From Nocardioides cavernaquae (GTDB taxonomy: Bacteria; Actinomycetota; Actinomycetes; Propionibacteriales; Nocardioidaceae): DNA of 64,000 nucleotides. Below the pieces are notes generated by a model. It searched no databases. It worked only from the letters and a program-made list of their open reading frames with translations, and was not told the DNA's origin. Below, in pieces: positions 8,954 to 16,275 of this stretch (positions are counted from its first letter, which is position 1; the number at the start of each line of letters is the position of its first letter). The position numbers and the translations under genes are program-made. The DNA lies in the NCBI RefSeq assembly GCF_003600895.1, contig NZ_QYRP01000002.1, positions 2,666,001-2,730,000 of the forward strand. Reading direction: 5' to 3'.

Positions 8954-8977
8954 TCACCGTCCGCGTGGGGAGCCCGG

Positions 8978-9008
8978 TTGGACTGGGGTCGACAGCGCTG
9001 CGTAAACT
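8978..9008 (+). promoter_or_regulatory. Candidate rpsA promoter
   Basis: TTGGAC (8978-8983) and TAAACT (9003-9008) resemble -35 and -10 elements, with a long 19-bp spacer. The resulting leader to the ATG at 9162 would be about 145 nt. Confidence 0.4.
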
Positions 9009-9024
9009 TATGGTTGCGCCAGAG

Positions 9025-9084
9025 GTCTGCCTGTATCCCAGACGTAGTGGACTCTCGCTCGCTATCACCACACCGTTCGGTGTG
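9025..9084 (+). promoter_or_regulatory. Structured 5' leader of rpsA
   Basis: Two inverted repeats: GTCTG (9025-9029) with CAGAC (9039-9043), and CACACC (9069-9074) with GGTGTG (9079-9084) around a GTTC loop. S1 autoregulates its own mRNA in E. coli; a similar role for this leader is only an inference. Confidence 0.3.
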
Positions 9085-9161
9085 AACGTCTCATCGGTAG
9101 TGAAACAGGGCTTGTGGCGTGCCCGCACAACACCCATCCACCCAAGGGACAACTCCTTCCT

Positions 9162-10619
9162 ATGACGAGCACCATCATTCTTCCGGACTACGACGCGCCG
9201 CAGATCGCGATCAACGACATCGGGTCCGAAGCTGACTTCCTCGCGGCAATCGACGCGACGATCAAGTACTTCAACGACGGCGACATCGTCGAGGGCACCA
9301 TCGTCAAGGTGGACCGCGACGAGGTCCTCCTCGACATCGGCTACAAGACCGAGGGCGTCATCCCCTCGCGCGAGCTGAGCATCAAGCACGACGTCGACCC
9401 CAACGAGGTCGTTTCCGTGGGTGACATCGTCGAGGCCCTGGTTCTCCAGAAGGAGGACAAGGAAGGCCGTCTGATCCTGTCCAAGAAGCGCGCACAGTAC
9501 GAGCGCGCCTGGGGCACGATCGAGCAGGTCAAGGAAGAGGATGGCGTCGTCGAGGGCACCGTCATCGAGGTCGTCAAGGGCGGCCTCATCATCGACATCG
9601 GCCTCCGCGGCTTCCTGCCCGCGTCGCTGGTCGAGATGCGTCGCGTCCGCGACCTGCAGCCGTACGTCGGCCAGGTCCTCGAGGCGAAGATCATCGAGCT
9701 CGACAAGAACCGCAACAACGTGGTCCTGTCGCGTCGTGCGTGGCTCGAGCAGACCCAGTCCGAGGTTCGCCAGGGCTTCCTGACGCAGCTGCAGAAGGGC
9801 CAGATCCGCAAGGGTGTCGTGTCCTCGATCGTCAACTTCGGTGCGTTCGTGGACCTCGGCGGCGTCGACGGCCTCGTCCACGTCTCGGAGCTGTCCTGGA
9901 AGCACATCGACCACCCGTCCGAGGTCGTCACCGTCGGTGACGAGGTCACCGTCGAGGTTCTCGACGTGGACATGGACCGCGAGCGCGTCTCCCTGTCGCT
10001 CAAGGCCACCCAGGAAGACCCGTGGCAGCACTTCGCCCGCACCCACCAGATCGGTCAGATCGTTCCCGGCAAGGTCACCAAGCTGGTGCCGTTCGGTTCG
10101 TTCGTCCGCGTCGAGGAGGGCATCGAGGGCCTGGTGCACATCTCCGAGCTGGCCGAGCGCCACGTGGAGATCCCGGAGCAGGTCGTCCAGGTCAACGACG
10201 ACGTCATGGTCAAGATCATCGACATCGACCTCGAGCGTCGCCGCATCTCGCTGTCGCTGAAGCAGGCCAACGAGACCGCCACCGCCGCTGACGTCGAAGA
10301 GTTCGACCCGACGCTCTACGGCATGGCCGCCACGTACGACGACCAGGGCAACTACATCTACCCCGAGGGCTTCGACCCGGAGACCGGTGAGTGGCTCGAG
10401 GGCTTCGACGCTCAGCGCGCCACCTGGGAAGAGCAGTACGCCAAGGCGCACACCCGCTGGGAGGCCCACGTCAAGCAGCAGGCCGAGGCGAAGGTTGCCG
10501 ACGCCGAGGCCGGCGAGGCTTCGTCGTACTCCTCCGAGGCTCCGGCCGTCGAGGGTGGCTCGCTCGCTTCCGACGAGGCGCTGCAGGCGCTCCGCGAGAA
10601 GCTCACCGGCGGCAACTGA
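9162..10619 (+). CDS. rpsA: 30S ribosomal protein S1
   Basis: 485 aa, the usual actinobacterial length. Four S1 RNA-binding domains are visible at about residues 40-110, 127-192, 213-280 and 300-366. The last two have the canonical VxxFGxFVxL...GLVHxSELS pattern (NFGAFVDLGGVDGLVHVSEL; PFGSFVRVEEGIEGLVHISE). An acidic, low-complexity C-terminal tail follows. It helps mRNA bind the 30S subunit. The ATG at 9162 (MTSTIILPDYDAPQIA) is preferred over an upstream in-frame GTG because it matches the conserved N-terminus. A weak AAGGGA lies 12 nt upstream. Confidence 0.97.
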   Translation: MTSTIILPDYDAPQIAINDIGSEADFLAAIDATIKYFNDGDIVEGTIVKVDRDEVLLDIGYKTEGVIPSRELSIKHDVDPNEVVSVGDIVEALVLQKEDKEGRLILSKKRAQYERAWGTIEQVKEEDGVVEGTVIEVVKGGLIIDIGLRGFLPASLVEMRRVRDLQPYVGQVLEAKIIELDKNRNNVVLSRRAWLEQTQSEVRQGFLTQLQKGQIRKGVVSSIVNFGAFVDLGGVDGLVHVSELSWKHIDHPSEVVTVGDEVTVEVLDVDMDRERVSLSLKATQEDPWQHFARTHQIGQIVPGKVTKLVPFGSFVRVEEGIEGLVHISELAERHVEIPEQVVQVNDDVMVKIIDIDLERRRISLSLKQANETATAADVEEFDPTLYGMAATYDDQGNYIYPEGFDPETGEWLEGFDAQRATWEEQYAKAHTRWEAHVKQQAEAKVADAEAGEASSYSSEAPAVEGGSLASDEALQALREKLTGGN

Positions 10620-10640
10620 GTAACTGCCACCAAGCACTGA

Positions 10641-10675
10641 AAGCGGCGGTCACCCCTTCGGGGTGGCCGCCGCTT
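10641..10675 (+). terminator. Intrinsic terminator of rpsA
   Basis: A 16-bp stem (aagcggcggtcacccc and its complement, one G-U pair) with a 3-nt TTC loop, 21 nt after the rpsA stop. The GC-rich stem without a U-run is usual for actinobacteria. Confidence 0.85.
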
Positions 10676-10732
10676 CGGCGTTCTCAGGCCAGTGGGATCC
10701 AGCTGGGACCGAGCGGCCGGACCTTGCGCGGT

Positions 10733-10888
10733 TCACCGCGCCCAGCGGGTGGGTTCAAACATGTCCGGACGGTGGCTGCGGGGGAGCTGACCGTCATGGC
10801 GCGTGCCGTAGCCGTCGCCCTGCACGATGCGGAAGAGGTACGCAGCAACGGCCAGGACGACCAGGCTCAGGATCAGGATCTCGGTCAT
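10733..10888 (-). CDS. Small single-pass membrane protein (51 aa)
   Basis: Short gene encoding MTEILILSLVVLAVAAYLF followed by a polar tail RIVQGDGYGTRHDGQ and FEPTRWAR. One N-terminal membrane helix (residues 3-20), with a C-terminus rich in Arg and Pro. It diverges from the GlxA-type regulator gene, 93 bp apart, and the shared region contains CTGCCA/TGGCAG repeats. Function unknown. The hydrophobic N-terminus, plausible codon use and divergent promoter region argue that it is a real gene, but it has no strong Shine-Dalgarno. Confidence 0.55.
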   Translation of the reverse strand: MTEILILSLVVLAVAAYLFRIVQGDGYGTRHDGQLPRSHRPDMFEPTRWAR

Positions 10889-10915
10889 GGCACCAATTCT
10901 GCGCCGGGGAAGATC

Positions 10916-10931
10916 CTGCCACCAGTGGCAG
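10916..10931. promoter_or_regulatory. CTGCCAC-CA-GTGGCAG inverted repeat
   Basis: Perfect 7-bp arms with a 2-bp centre, midway between the small membrane protein gene and the regulator gene. AdpA-type regulators bind TGGC-containing sites, so autoregulation by the downstream gene product is plausible. Confidence 0.45.
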
Positions 10932-10954
10932 ACATGACGATGTCCGTTGATTTT

Positions 10955-10972
10955 CTGCCACGGCTCTGGCAC
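10955..10972. promoter_or_regulatory. Second TGCCA/TGGCA inverted repeat
   Basis: CTGCCAC (10955-10961) and TGGCAC (10967-10972) repeat the half-sites of the 10916 element with a wider spacer, ending 9 nt before the regulator's ATG. Binding here could block its transcription. Confidence 0.4.
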
Positions 10973-10981
10973 GGTGGGTTG

Positions 10982-11956
10982 ATGCTGACGAATGTGGCCG
11001 TCCTGGCCTACGAAGGCGTTGCCCCCTTCGAGCTCGGAGTGCTCTGCGAGGCCTTCGGCCTGGACCGCTCCGAGAACGGTGTCCCGCGGCTCGACTTTGC
11101 CGTGTGTGCTGCGGACGCCAAGCCCATCCGGACCTCGATGGGCTTCTCGATCCAGGTGGACGAGGGGCTCGACCGCGTCGCCTCGGCCGACCTCGTCGCG
11201 GTTCCGGCGATGCCGCGCGGCGGGGTGGCGCCGGAGCCGATCCGCGACGCCCTGCTCGCGGCGTACGAACGCGGAGCCCGCATCCTCTCGGTCTGCAGCG
11301 GAGCGTTCACGCTGGGTGCCCTGGGATTGCTCGACGGTCGCGAGTGCACGACGCACTGGATGTTCACCGACGAGCTGCAGCGCCGGTTCCCGCTCGCGCG
11401 GGTCATCCCGGAGGTGCTCTACGTCGACTCCGGCCAGGTCGTCACGAGCGCCGGCTCCGCTGCCGGGCTCGATGCGGCGCTGCACATCTGGCGCCAGGAG
11501 CACGGCGCATCGGTGGCCAGCATGGTCGCCCGCCGGGCCGTGGTCCCGCCGCACCGCGACGGCGGCCAGGCGCAGTACATCGCCCGCGCCGTGCCTGCCT
11601 GTGACGCGGAGACGCTGGGCCCGTTGCTGCTGTGGATCCTGGAGAACCTCACCGAGGACCACGGGGTCGAGACCCTGGCGAGGCGGGTGCACATGTCGCC
11701 GCGCACGTTCGCGCGCCGCTTCCGTGACGAGACCGGCTCGACGCCGCACAACTGGGTCACGCGGCAGCGTGTCGCGGCCGCCGAGGAACTGCTCGAGACC
11801 AGCGAGCAGCCGGTTGAGTGGATCGCTGCGGAGGTCGGCTTCGCCAACGCCGCGATCCTGCGCCACCACTTCACCAGGACACGCGGCGTCAGCCCCCAGC
11901 AGTACCGCCGCACGTTCTGTCCGTCGCCCGGAAGGGCGGTCGTCGAAGCCGGCTGA
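10982..11956 (+). CDS. GlxA/AdpA-type transcriptional regulator (DJ-1/PfpI domain plus AraC HTH)
   Basis: 324 aa. Residues 1-170 form a DJ-1/PfpI glutamine-amidotransferase-like domain, with the nucleophile elbow ILSVCSGAF (Cys105) and TTHW. Residues about 215-310 form the AraC HTH domain, with MSPRTFARRFRDETGSTPHN and a second HTH in IAAEVGFANAAILRHHFTRT ending SPQQYRRTF. The domain order is that of FtrA, GlxA and AdpA. The ATG at 10982 (MLTNVAVLAYEGVAPFELGV) is chosen because homologues start at the first beta strand. The open frame continues upstream but lacks a good start. Target genes unknown; TGGCA inverted repeats lie just upstream. Confidence 0.88.
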   Translation: MLTNVAVLAYEGVAPFELGVLCEAFGLDRSENGVPRLDFAVCAADAKPIRTSMGFSIQVDEGLDRVASADLVAVPAMPRGGVAPEPIRDALLAAYERGARILSVCSGAFTLGALGLLDGRECTTHWMFTDELQRRFPLARVIPEVLYVDSGQVVTSAGSAAGLDAALHIWRQEHGASVASMVARRAVVPPHRDGGQAQYIARAVPACDAETLGPLLLWILENLTEDHGVETLARRVHMSPRTFARRFRDETGSTPHNWVTRQRVAAAEELLETSEQPVEWIAAEVGFANAAILRHHFTRTRGVSPQQYRRTFCPSPGRAVVEAG

Positions 11957-11976
11957 ACGGTCGACGTGCCAGCGGC

Positions 11977-13290
11977 CTAAGGCCTCTCGTCGTCCGCTTC
12001 GGCGGCGAGCTCACGTCGACGCACCTTGCCGGTGAGGGTGCGGGGGAGCTCGTCGCTGAAGCGGTACTCCTTCGGGCGTTTGGGTGGCGCGAGCCGCTCG
12101 CGCGCCCAGCCGTCGAGCTCGTCCTCGCTCGCGGTGCCGACGACCGTCGCCACGACGCGCTGTCCCCACTGCTCATCCGGTACGCCGTACACGGCGACGT
12201 CGGCGACCAACGGGTGCTCGGCGAGCGCGTTCTCGACCTCGGTGGGATAGACGTTCACGCCGCCCGTGATCACGAGGTCCTCGCGGCGACCGTCGAGGTG
12301 GAGGTAGCCCTCCGTGTCGAGCCGGCCCAGGTCGCCGACGCTGAACGCCGGGCCATCGGGAGTGGCGCGCCACGCTTGCGCGGTCTTGTCGGGGTCGTTG
12401 AAGTAGCTGAACCGGGCGTGCTCGGGGACCGTGCACCAGATCTGGCCATCGTCGTCGACCGCGATGGTGCGCCCGGGGCGCGCGCGCCCGACCGTGCCGG
12501 GGCGGCTGAGCCACTCCTCGCTCGCGCAGGCGGTGAACTGGCCCTCCGTGGAGCCGTAGAACTCCCAGGTCGATCCGGCGGGGAAGAGGTTGATGATCCG
12601 GCGCTTGACCACGTCCGGGCAGGCGGCGCCGGCGTGCGCGACGAGGCGGAAGCAGCTCAGGTCCGGAGTCCCGTGCGCGTCCCAGTGCGCGAGGAGCCGC
12701 TGCAGGTGGGCCGGCACGCAGAACATGGTGGTGGGGCGTTCGTCGTCGATGATCTGCGTGATCCGCTCGGGGTCGAATCCGGGCTGCCGCCCGTCGCTGT
12801 CGAAGCCGACGACGCGACCACCGGCGAGCAGGGTCCCGGTGGCGAATCGCAGCGGGGCCGAGTGGTAGAGCGGGCTCAGGACGAGGTTCACATCGGTGGC
12901 GTTGAAGCCCCACAGCTCGCGCTCCTCGGCGACCAGCCTGCGGGCGTTGTCCTCCGAGAGCAGCCCGCTGAAGACGCCCTTCGGGGTGCCGGTCGTGCCG
13001 CTGGTGACGTGCATCGGCCGGCCCCTGGGGAGCTCGCGCTTTCGTTCGGTGACGAGTGTCGGGAGTTGGGATTCAGCGGTGATCGTCCGCGCAGGCTGGA
13101 GATTGGCGAGGATCCGCTCCCGCTCGTGCGGGGTCAGCCGCGGATCCAGCGGCACCGGGAAGATCCCCTCGGCCAGCAGCGACAGCACCACATCGACGTA
13201 CGCCGTCGAGCCGGGGACGAGCAGGGCCACCCGGTCCCCGGGCTGGAGGTCGGCGAGCGCGGGAGTCACCCGCCCATCCTGCCCGCTCAC
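11977..13290 (-). CDS. AMP-forming acyl-CoA synthetase (short form)
   Basis: 437-aa ANL-superfamily enzyme that should adenylate a carboxylic acid and transfer it to CoA. It has the P-loop HVTSGTTGTPKGV (about residues 94-106), YGSTEG, GDLGRLDTEGYLHLDGR, the hinge REDLVITGGVNVYPTEVE, and the catalytic lysine motif LTGKVRRREL near the C-terminus. It is about 80-100 residues shorter at the N-terminus than typical family members. The visible frame starts at a GTG in SGQDGRVTPALADLQPGDRV, so either the N-terminal region is truly reduced or the enzyme is a compact subtype. Substrate unknown; no beta-oxidation genes are adjacent. Confidence 0.82.
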   Translation of the reverse strand: MSGQDGRVTPALADLQPGDRVALLVPGSTAYVDVVLSLLAEGIFPVPLDPRLTPHERERILANLQPARTITAESQLPTLVTERKRELPRGRPMHVTSGTTGTPKGVFSGLLSEDNARRLVAEERELWGFNATDVNLVLSPLYHSAPLRFATGTLLAGGRVVGFDSDGRQPGFDPERITQIIDDERPTTMFCVPAHLQRLLAHWDAHGTPDLSCFRLVAHAGAACPDVVKRRIINLFPAGSTWEFYGSTEGQFTACASEEWLSRPGTVGRARPGRTIAVDDDGQIWCTVPEHARFSYFNDPDKTAQAWRATPDGPAFSVGDLGRLDTEGYLHLDGRREDLVITGGVNVYPTEVENALAEHPLVADVAVYGVPDEQWGQRVVATVVGTASEDELDGWARERLAPPKRPKEYRFSDELPRTLTGKVRRRELAAEADDERP

Positions 13291-13409
13291 ACCCCACCCC
13301 GCCGAGATGTCGAGTCTGGTCGGGCGGTCAGTGTCGTATCGAGGTGACGCCGTTCGTGGTGGAGGTACAAGGTGGTCATCAGGACCGCCGGCAACCGAGG
13401 AGAACTGCC

Positions 13410-13772
13410 ATGACGCACTACCTGCTCAGCGTGCACGGACCGGCCGAGCGCGACGAGTTCGGCAACTACGGCTCGAAGGAGGAGATGGAGGAGGCGTTCG
13501 CGGCGACCGGTGCCTTCAACGACAAGATTCGTGCGGATGGATACTGGGTCTTCGCCGGCGGGCTTGCTGCGGCGACGACCGCGACCGTCGTGGACGGCAC
13601 GGGAGAGACGCCGATCATGACCGACGGGCCCTACCTCGAGACCACGGAGGTCATCGGGGGCTTCTGGGTCGTCGACGCTCCCGACCTCGACGTGGCCCTC
13701 AAGCTCGCGGCCGAGGGATCCAGGGCGTGCCGGGGCAAGGTCGAGGTCCGGCCCTTCGACGGCCTTGCCTGA
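13410..13772 (+). CDS. YCII-related (DGPF) domain protein
   Basis: 120-aa protein of the YCII/DGPF family. It starts MTHYLLSVHGP and has the signature TDGPYLETTEVIGGFWVVD followed by an alternating alpha/beta ferredoxin-like fold. Members are small dimeric proteins often encoded near ECF sigma factors or hydrolases; their biochemistry is mostly unknown. Strong Shine-Dalgarno GAGGAGAA (13397-13404). The next gene starts 6 nt after the stop, so it is likely co-transcribed with the alpha/beta hydrolase. Confidence 0.85.
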   Translation: MTHYLLSVHGPAERDEFGNYGSKEEMEEAFAATGAFNDKIRADGYWVFAGGLAAATTATVVDGTGETPIMTDGPYLETTEVIGGFWVVDAPDLDVALKLAAEGSRACRGKVEVRPFDGLA

Positions 13773-13778
13773 CTGCGC

Positions 13779-14462
13779 ATGGACTTCGTCCTCATTCCCG
13801 GCGCGACAGGTCGTGCCTGGTACTGGCACCTCGTCGCTCCGCGTCTGGAGGCGGCAGGGCACCGGGTGATCTCGGTGGAGCTGCCCGCGGACGACGACAC
13901 CAAGGGACTCACGGACTACGCACAGGCCGTGATCGATGCAGCAGGTACGACGACGCGACCCGTGGTTGTGGCGGCATCGCTGGGAGGGTTCACCGCGCCA
14001 CTGGTGGCCGGGCCGCTCGACACGACGACAATCATCCTGGTCAACGCGATGGTCCCGCTTCCCGGCGAGATGGCCGATGACTGGTGGGGCGACACCGGCA
14101 TGGAGAAGGCGCGCATCGCGCGAGCAAGGCGGCTCGGGTATCCGGTCGAGTTCGAGCTGGATGCGTACTTCCTCCACGACGTGGATCCCGACGTGATCGC
14201 GACGGCCGACCCGAAGGCGGACCAGTCCGACCGGCCGATGCGGGACCCGTGTGCGTTCGAGACGTGGCCGGCACGGGTGATCGCCATCGCTGGCCGCGAC
14301 GACCGCTTCTTCCCGCTCGAGTTCCAGCAGGATCTGGCCCGGACCCGGCTCGGCGTCGAGCCGATCGTCGTACCCGGAGGGCACCTGGTGGCCCTGAGCC
14401 ACCCCGAGGAGCTCACCGCAGCAATCCTCAAAGCCGCCGACTCGGAAGGGGAGAGGCCCTGA
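13779..14462 (+). CDS. Alpha/beta hydrolase
   Basis: 227-aa alpha/beta hydrolase of the small esterase type. The oxyanion region is VLIPGATGRAWYWHLV, the nucleophile elbow AASLGG (Ser67, an A-x-S-x-G variant of GxSxG), the acid AGRDDRFFP, and the catalytic His PGGHLVAL. No signal peptide. The start lies 6 nt after the YCII gene, implying an operon. Substrate not predictable. Confidence 0.85.
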   Translation: MDFVLIPGATGRAWYWHLVAPRLEAAGHRVISVELPADDDTKGLTDYAQAVIDAAGTTTRPVVVAASLGGFTAPLVAGPLDTTTIILVNAMVPLPGEMADDWWGDTGMEKARIARARRLGYPVEFELDAYFLHDVDPDVIATADPKADQSDRPMRDPCAFETWPARVIAIAGRDDRFFPLEFQQDLARTRLGVEPIVVPGGHLVALSHPEELTAAILKAADSEGERP

Positions 14463-14475
14463 GAGACTTCGCGGC

Positions 14476-15072
14476 ATGACTCTTCGAGTGGGCCTCACAG
14501 GCGGCATCGCCTCGGGCAAGAGCACCGTGTCCCGGATGCTGGCGGACCTCGGCGCCGTGATCATCGACTCCGACCTCATCGCGCGCGAGGTCGTCGAGCC
14601 GGGCACGGATGGGCTCGAGGAGGTCGTGGCTGCCTTCGGCGAGGAGATCCTGACCGAGGACGGCGCGCTGGACCGCCCGCGGGTCGGCGCGATCGTGTTC
14701 GCCGACCCCGAGAAGCGCAAGGTGCTCGAGGGGATCATTCACCCGCGCGTCTTCATGCGGGCGATCGAGATCGATGAGGCGGCGGGGGAGCACGCCGTGA
14801 TCGTCAACGACATCCCGTTGCTCGCCGAGACCAACCAGGCTGACCGCTTCGACGCGGTCGTCGTGGTCGACGTACCGACGGAGCTCCAGGTCGAGCGCAT
14901 GGTGCGCGACCGCGGCATGAGCGTCGAGGAGGCCGAGTCGCGGATCGGTGCGCAGGCCACCCGCGAGCAGCGGCTCGCCATCGCGACCTACGTCATCGAG
15001 AACACCGGCACCCTCGAGGACCTGAAGCAGAGCGTCGCCGACGTGTACGCCGCGCTGCTCGCCCGGGCCTGA
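14476..15072 (+). CDS. coaE: Dephospho-CoA kinase
   Basis: 198 aa. It phosphorylates dephospho-CoA at the 3'-ribose hydroxyl, the last step of coenzyme A synthesis. The N-terminal P-loop is GGIASGKST (residues 9-17), followed by DSDLIAREVV and the CoA-binding region IHPRVF and VNDIPLLAE. The lid region contains RDRGMSVEEAESRI. Mycobacterial homologues carry a C-terminal UPF0157/GrpB domain; this protein is the catalytic domain only. Gene order polA-rpsA-coaE is conserved in actinobacteria, here with insertions. No good Shine-Dalgarno; GAGACT lies 7 nt upstream. Confidence 0.95.
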   Translation: MTLRVGLTGGIASGKSTVSRMLADLGAVIIDSDLIAREVVEPGTDGLEEVVAAFGEEILTEDGALDRPRVGAIVFADPEKRKVLEGIIHPRVFMRAIEIDEAAGEHAVIVNDIPLLAETNQADRFDAVVVVDVPTELQVERMVRDRGMSVEEAESRIGAQATREQRLAIATYVIENTGTLEDLKQSVADVYAALLARA

Positions 15073-15078
15073 AATAGG

Positions 15079-15111
15079 GACAACCCCCGCCGGGGGTGGG
15101 CGAGGGTTGTC
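15079..15111. terminator. Bidirectional terminator between coaE and a sigma factor gene
   Basis: GACAACCC (15079-15086) pairs with GGGTTGTC (15104-15111). The interior contains a further ccccc/ggggg repeat that allows an alternative longer fold. It lies in the 57-bp gap between two convergent stop codons. Confidence 0.75.
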
Positions 15112-15129
15112 ACGTTGGAAGGCGCTGGG

Positions 15130-16086
15130 TCAGGCCGCGAGGTCCGGGTCGGCGAACCGGCGGAGCTTCTGCAGCGCCTCGCGCTCGAGCTGGCGCACGC
15201 GCTCGGCGGAGATGCCGTGACGCGCACCGATGTCGGCGAGCTTGTGCTGCCGGCCGTCGGTCAGCCCGTAGCGACAGCGGATGATGTCCGCCGCGCGCTC
15301 GTCGAGCTGCTCGACCAGCTTGTTCAGGCGCTCGCGGGCCTCGACGTCGAGCATCTCGAGGTCAGGACCGGGAGTGGAGTCCTGAGCCATGAGGTCGCCG
15401 AGCGAGGTGCTGCCGTCCTCGTCGAGGGGAGTGTCGAGGCTGATGTGCTCGCGGCCCCAGGCCATCAGGTCGAGGATGCGCTCGATGGGGGAACCGAGCT
15501 CCGCGGCGATCTCCTCGGGCTCGGGGTCGCGACCGAGCTGGCGCTCGAGCGTGCGGCGGGCGCTGCCGATCTGGTTGATCTCCTCGACGACGTGCACGGG
15601 GAGACGCACGACGCGAGCCTGCTGGGCGATGCCGCGGGTGATCGCCTGACGCACCCACCAGGTGGCGTACGTCGAGAACTTGTAGCCCTTGGTGTAGTCG
15701 AACTTCTCGACCGCGCGGATCAGGCCGGTGTTGCCCTCCTGGATCAGGTCGAGCATCGGCATCTGCGCGCGGCCGTACTTGCGGGCGATGGAGACGACGA
15801 GGCGGAGGTTGGCGGTGATGAACTGCTGCACCGCGCGCTCGCCCTCCTCGGCGAGCCACTCGAGCTCCTCCTTGGTCGCGCCGCCAGGAGCGCGGTTCTT
15901 GCCACTGCGTGCGTAGCGACCCTGGGCGAGGAGCGACTCGGCCATCAGGCCCGCCTCGATGGTCTTGGAGAGCTCGACTTCGGTCGACGCGTCGAGCAGC
16001 GGAGTCCGGGCGATCTCGTCGAGGTAGAGGCCAACGCTGTCGCGTCCCTCGATCTCGCGCGTCGCGGACCTTGCGGTAGTGGCCAT
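15130..16086 (-). CDS. Group 2 sigma-70 factor (SigB/HrdD-like)
   Basis: 318 aa with regions 1.2-4.2 but no long N-terminus. Region 1.2 is SVGLYLDEIARTPLL, region 2 includes [14 protein letters not shown] and [20 protein letters not shown], region 3 follows VRLPVHVVEEINQIGSARR, and region 4 ends ISAERVRQLEREALQKLR. It is a paralogue of the primary factor at 24260. The start is MATTARSATREIEG because GGAAGGAGGG precedes it by about 7 nt; an upstream in-frame start is not needed. Its upstream region carries a perfect GGAAT-N18-GTT motif, suggesting control by a SigR/SigH-type oxidative-stress ECF sigma, as known for Streptomyces hrdD and mycobacterial sigB. Confidence 0.92.
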   Translation of the reverse strand: MATTARSATREIEGRDSVGLYLDEIARTPLLDASTEVELSKTIEAGLMAESLLAQGRYARSGKNRAPGGATKEELEWLAEEGERAVQQFITANLRLVVSIARKYGRAQMPMLDLIQEGNTGLIRAVEKFDYTKGYKFSTYATWWVRQAITRGIAQQARVVRLPVHVVEEINQIGSARRTLERQLGRDPEPEEIAAELGSPIERILDLMAWGREHISLDTPLDEDGSTSLGDLMAQDSTPGPDLEMLDVEARERLNKLVEQLDERAADIIRCRYGLTDGRQHKLADIGARHGISAERVRQLEREALQKLRRFADPDLAA

Positions 16087-16144
16087 GTCTGGCCCTCCTT
16101 CCCCTGTGCGGCAACGGGGGTGTGCTGCCGCACGTCTCCTTTGC

Positions 16145-16170
16145 AACGCTCCGACCTACTGCCGGATTCC
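16145..16170 (-). promoter_or_regulatory. SigR/SigH-type ECF promoter of the group 2 sigma gene
   Basis: On the minus strand, GGAAT (16170-16166), 18 bp, then GTT (16147-16145). This equals the SigR consensus GGAAT-N18-GTT. Transcription would begin near 16138, giving a leader of about 50 nt to the ATG at 16086. Confidence 0.65.
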
Positions 16171-16275
16171 CGGTACCCGGGGCGTTGTCCTTCACTCCCT
16201 ACGACGTACGTTCCCGCGCAGAAGTTGCGTCCGGCAATGAATCTCAGGGACTTCTCAGGGGCGGAGGGCCAAAAC

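Noticed and set aside
10745..10765. GGTTCAAAC resembling a tRNA T-arm
   Set aside because: No acceptor, D or anticodon stems around it; it lies inside the small membrane protein gene.
10391..10981. Upstream extension of the regulator's reading frame into rpsA
   Set aside because: It crosses the rpsA terminator and overlaps rpsA; homologues start at 10982.
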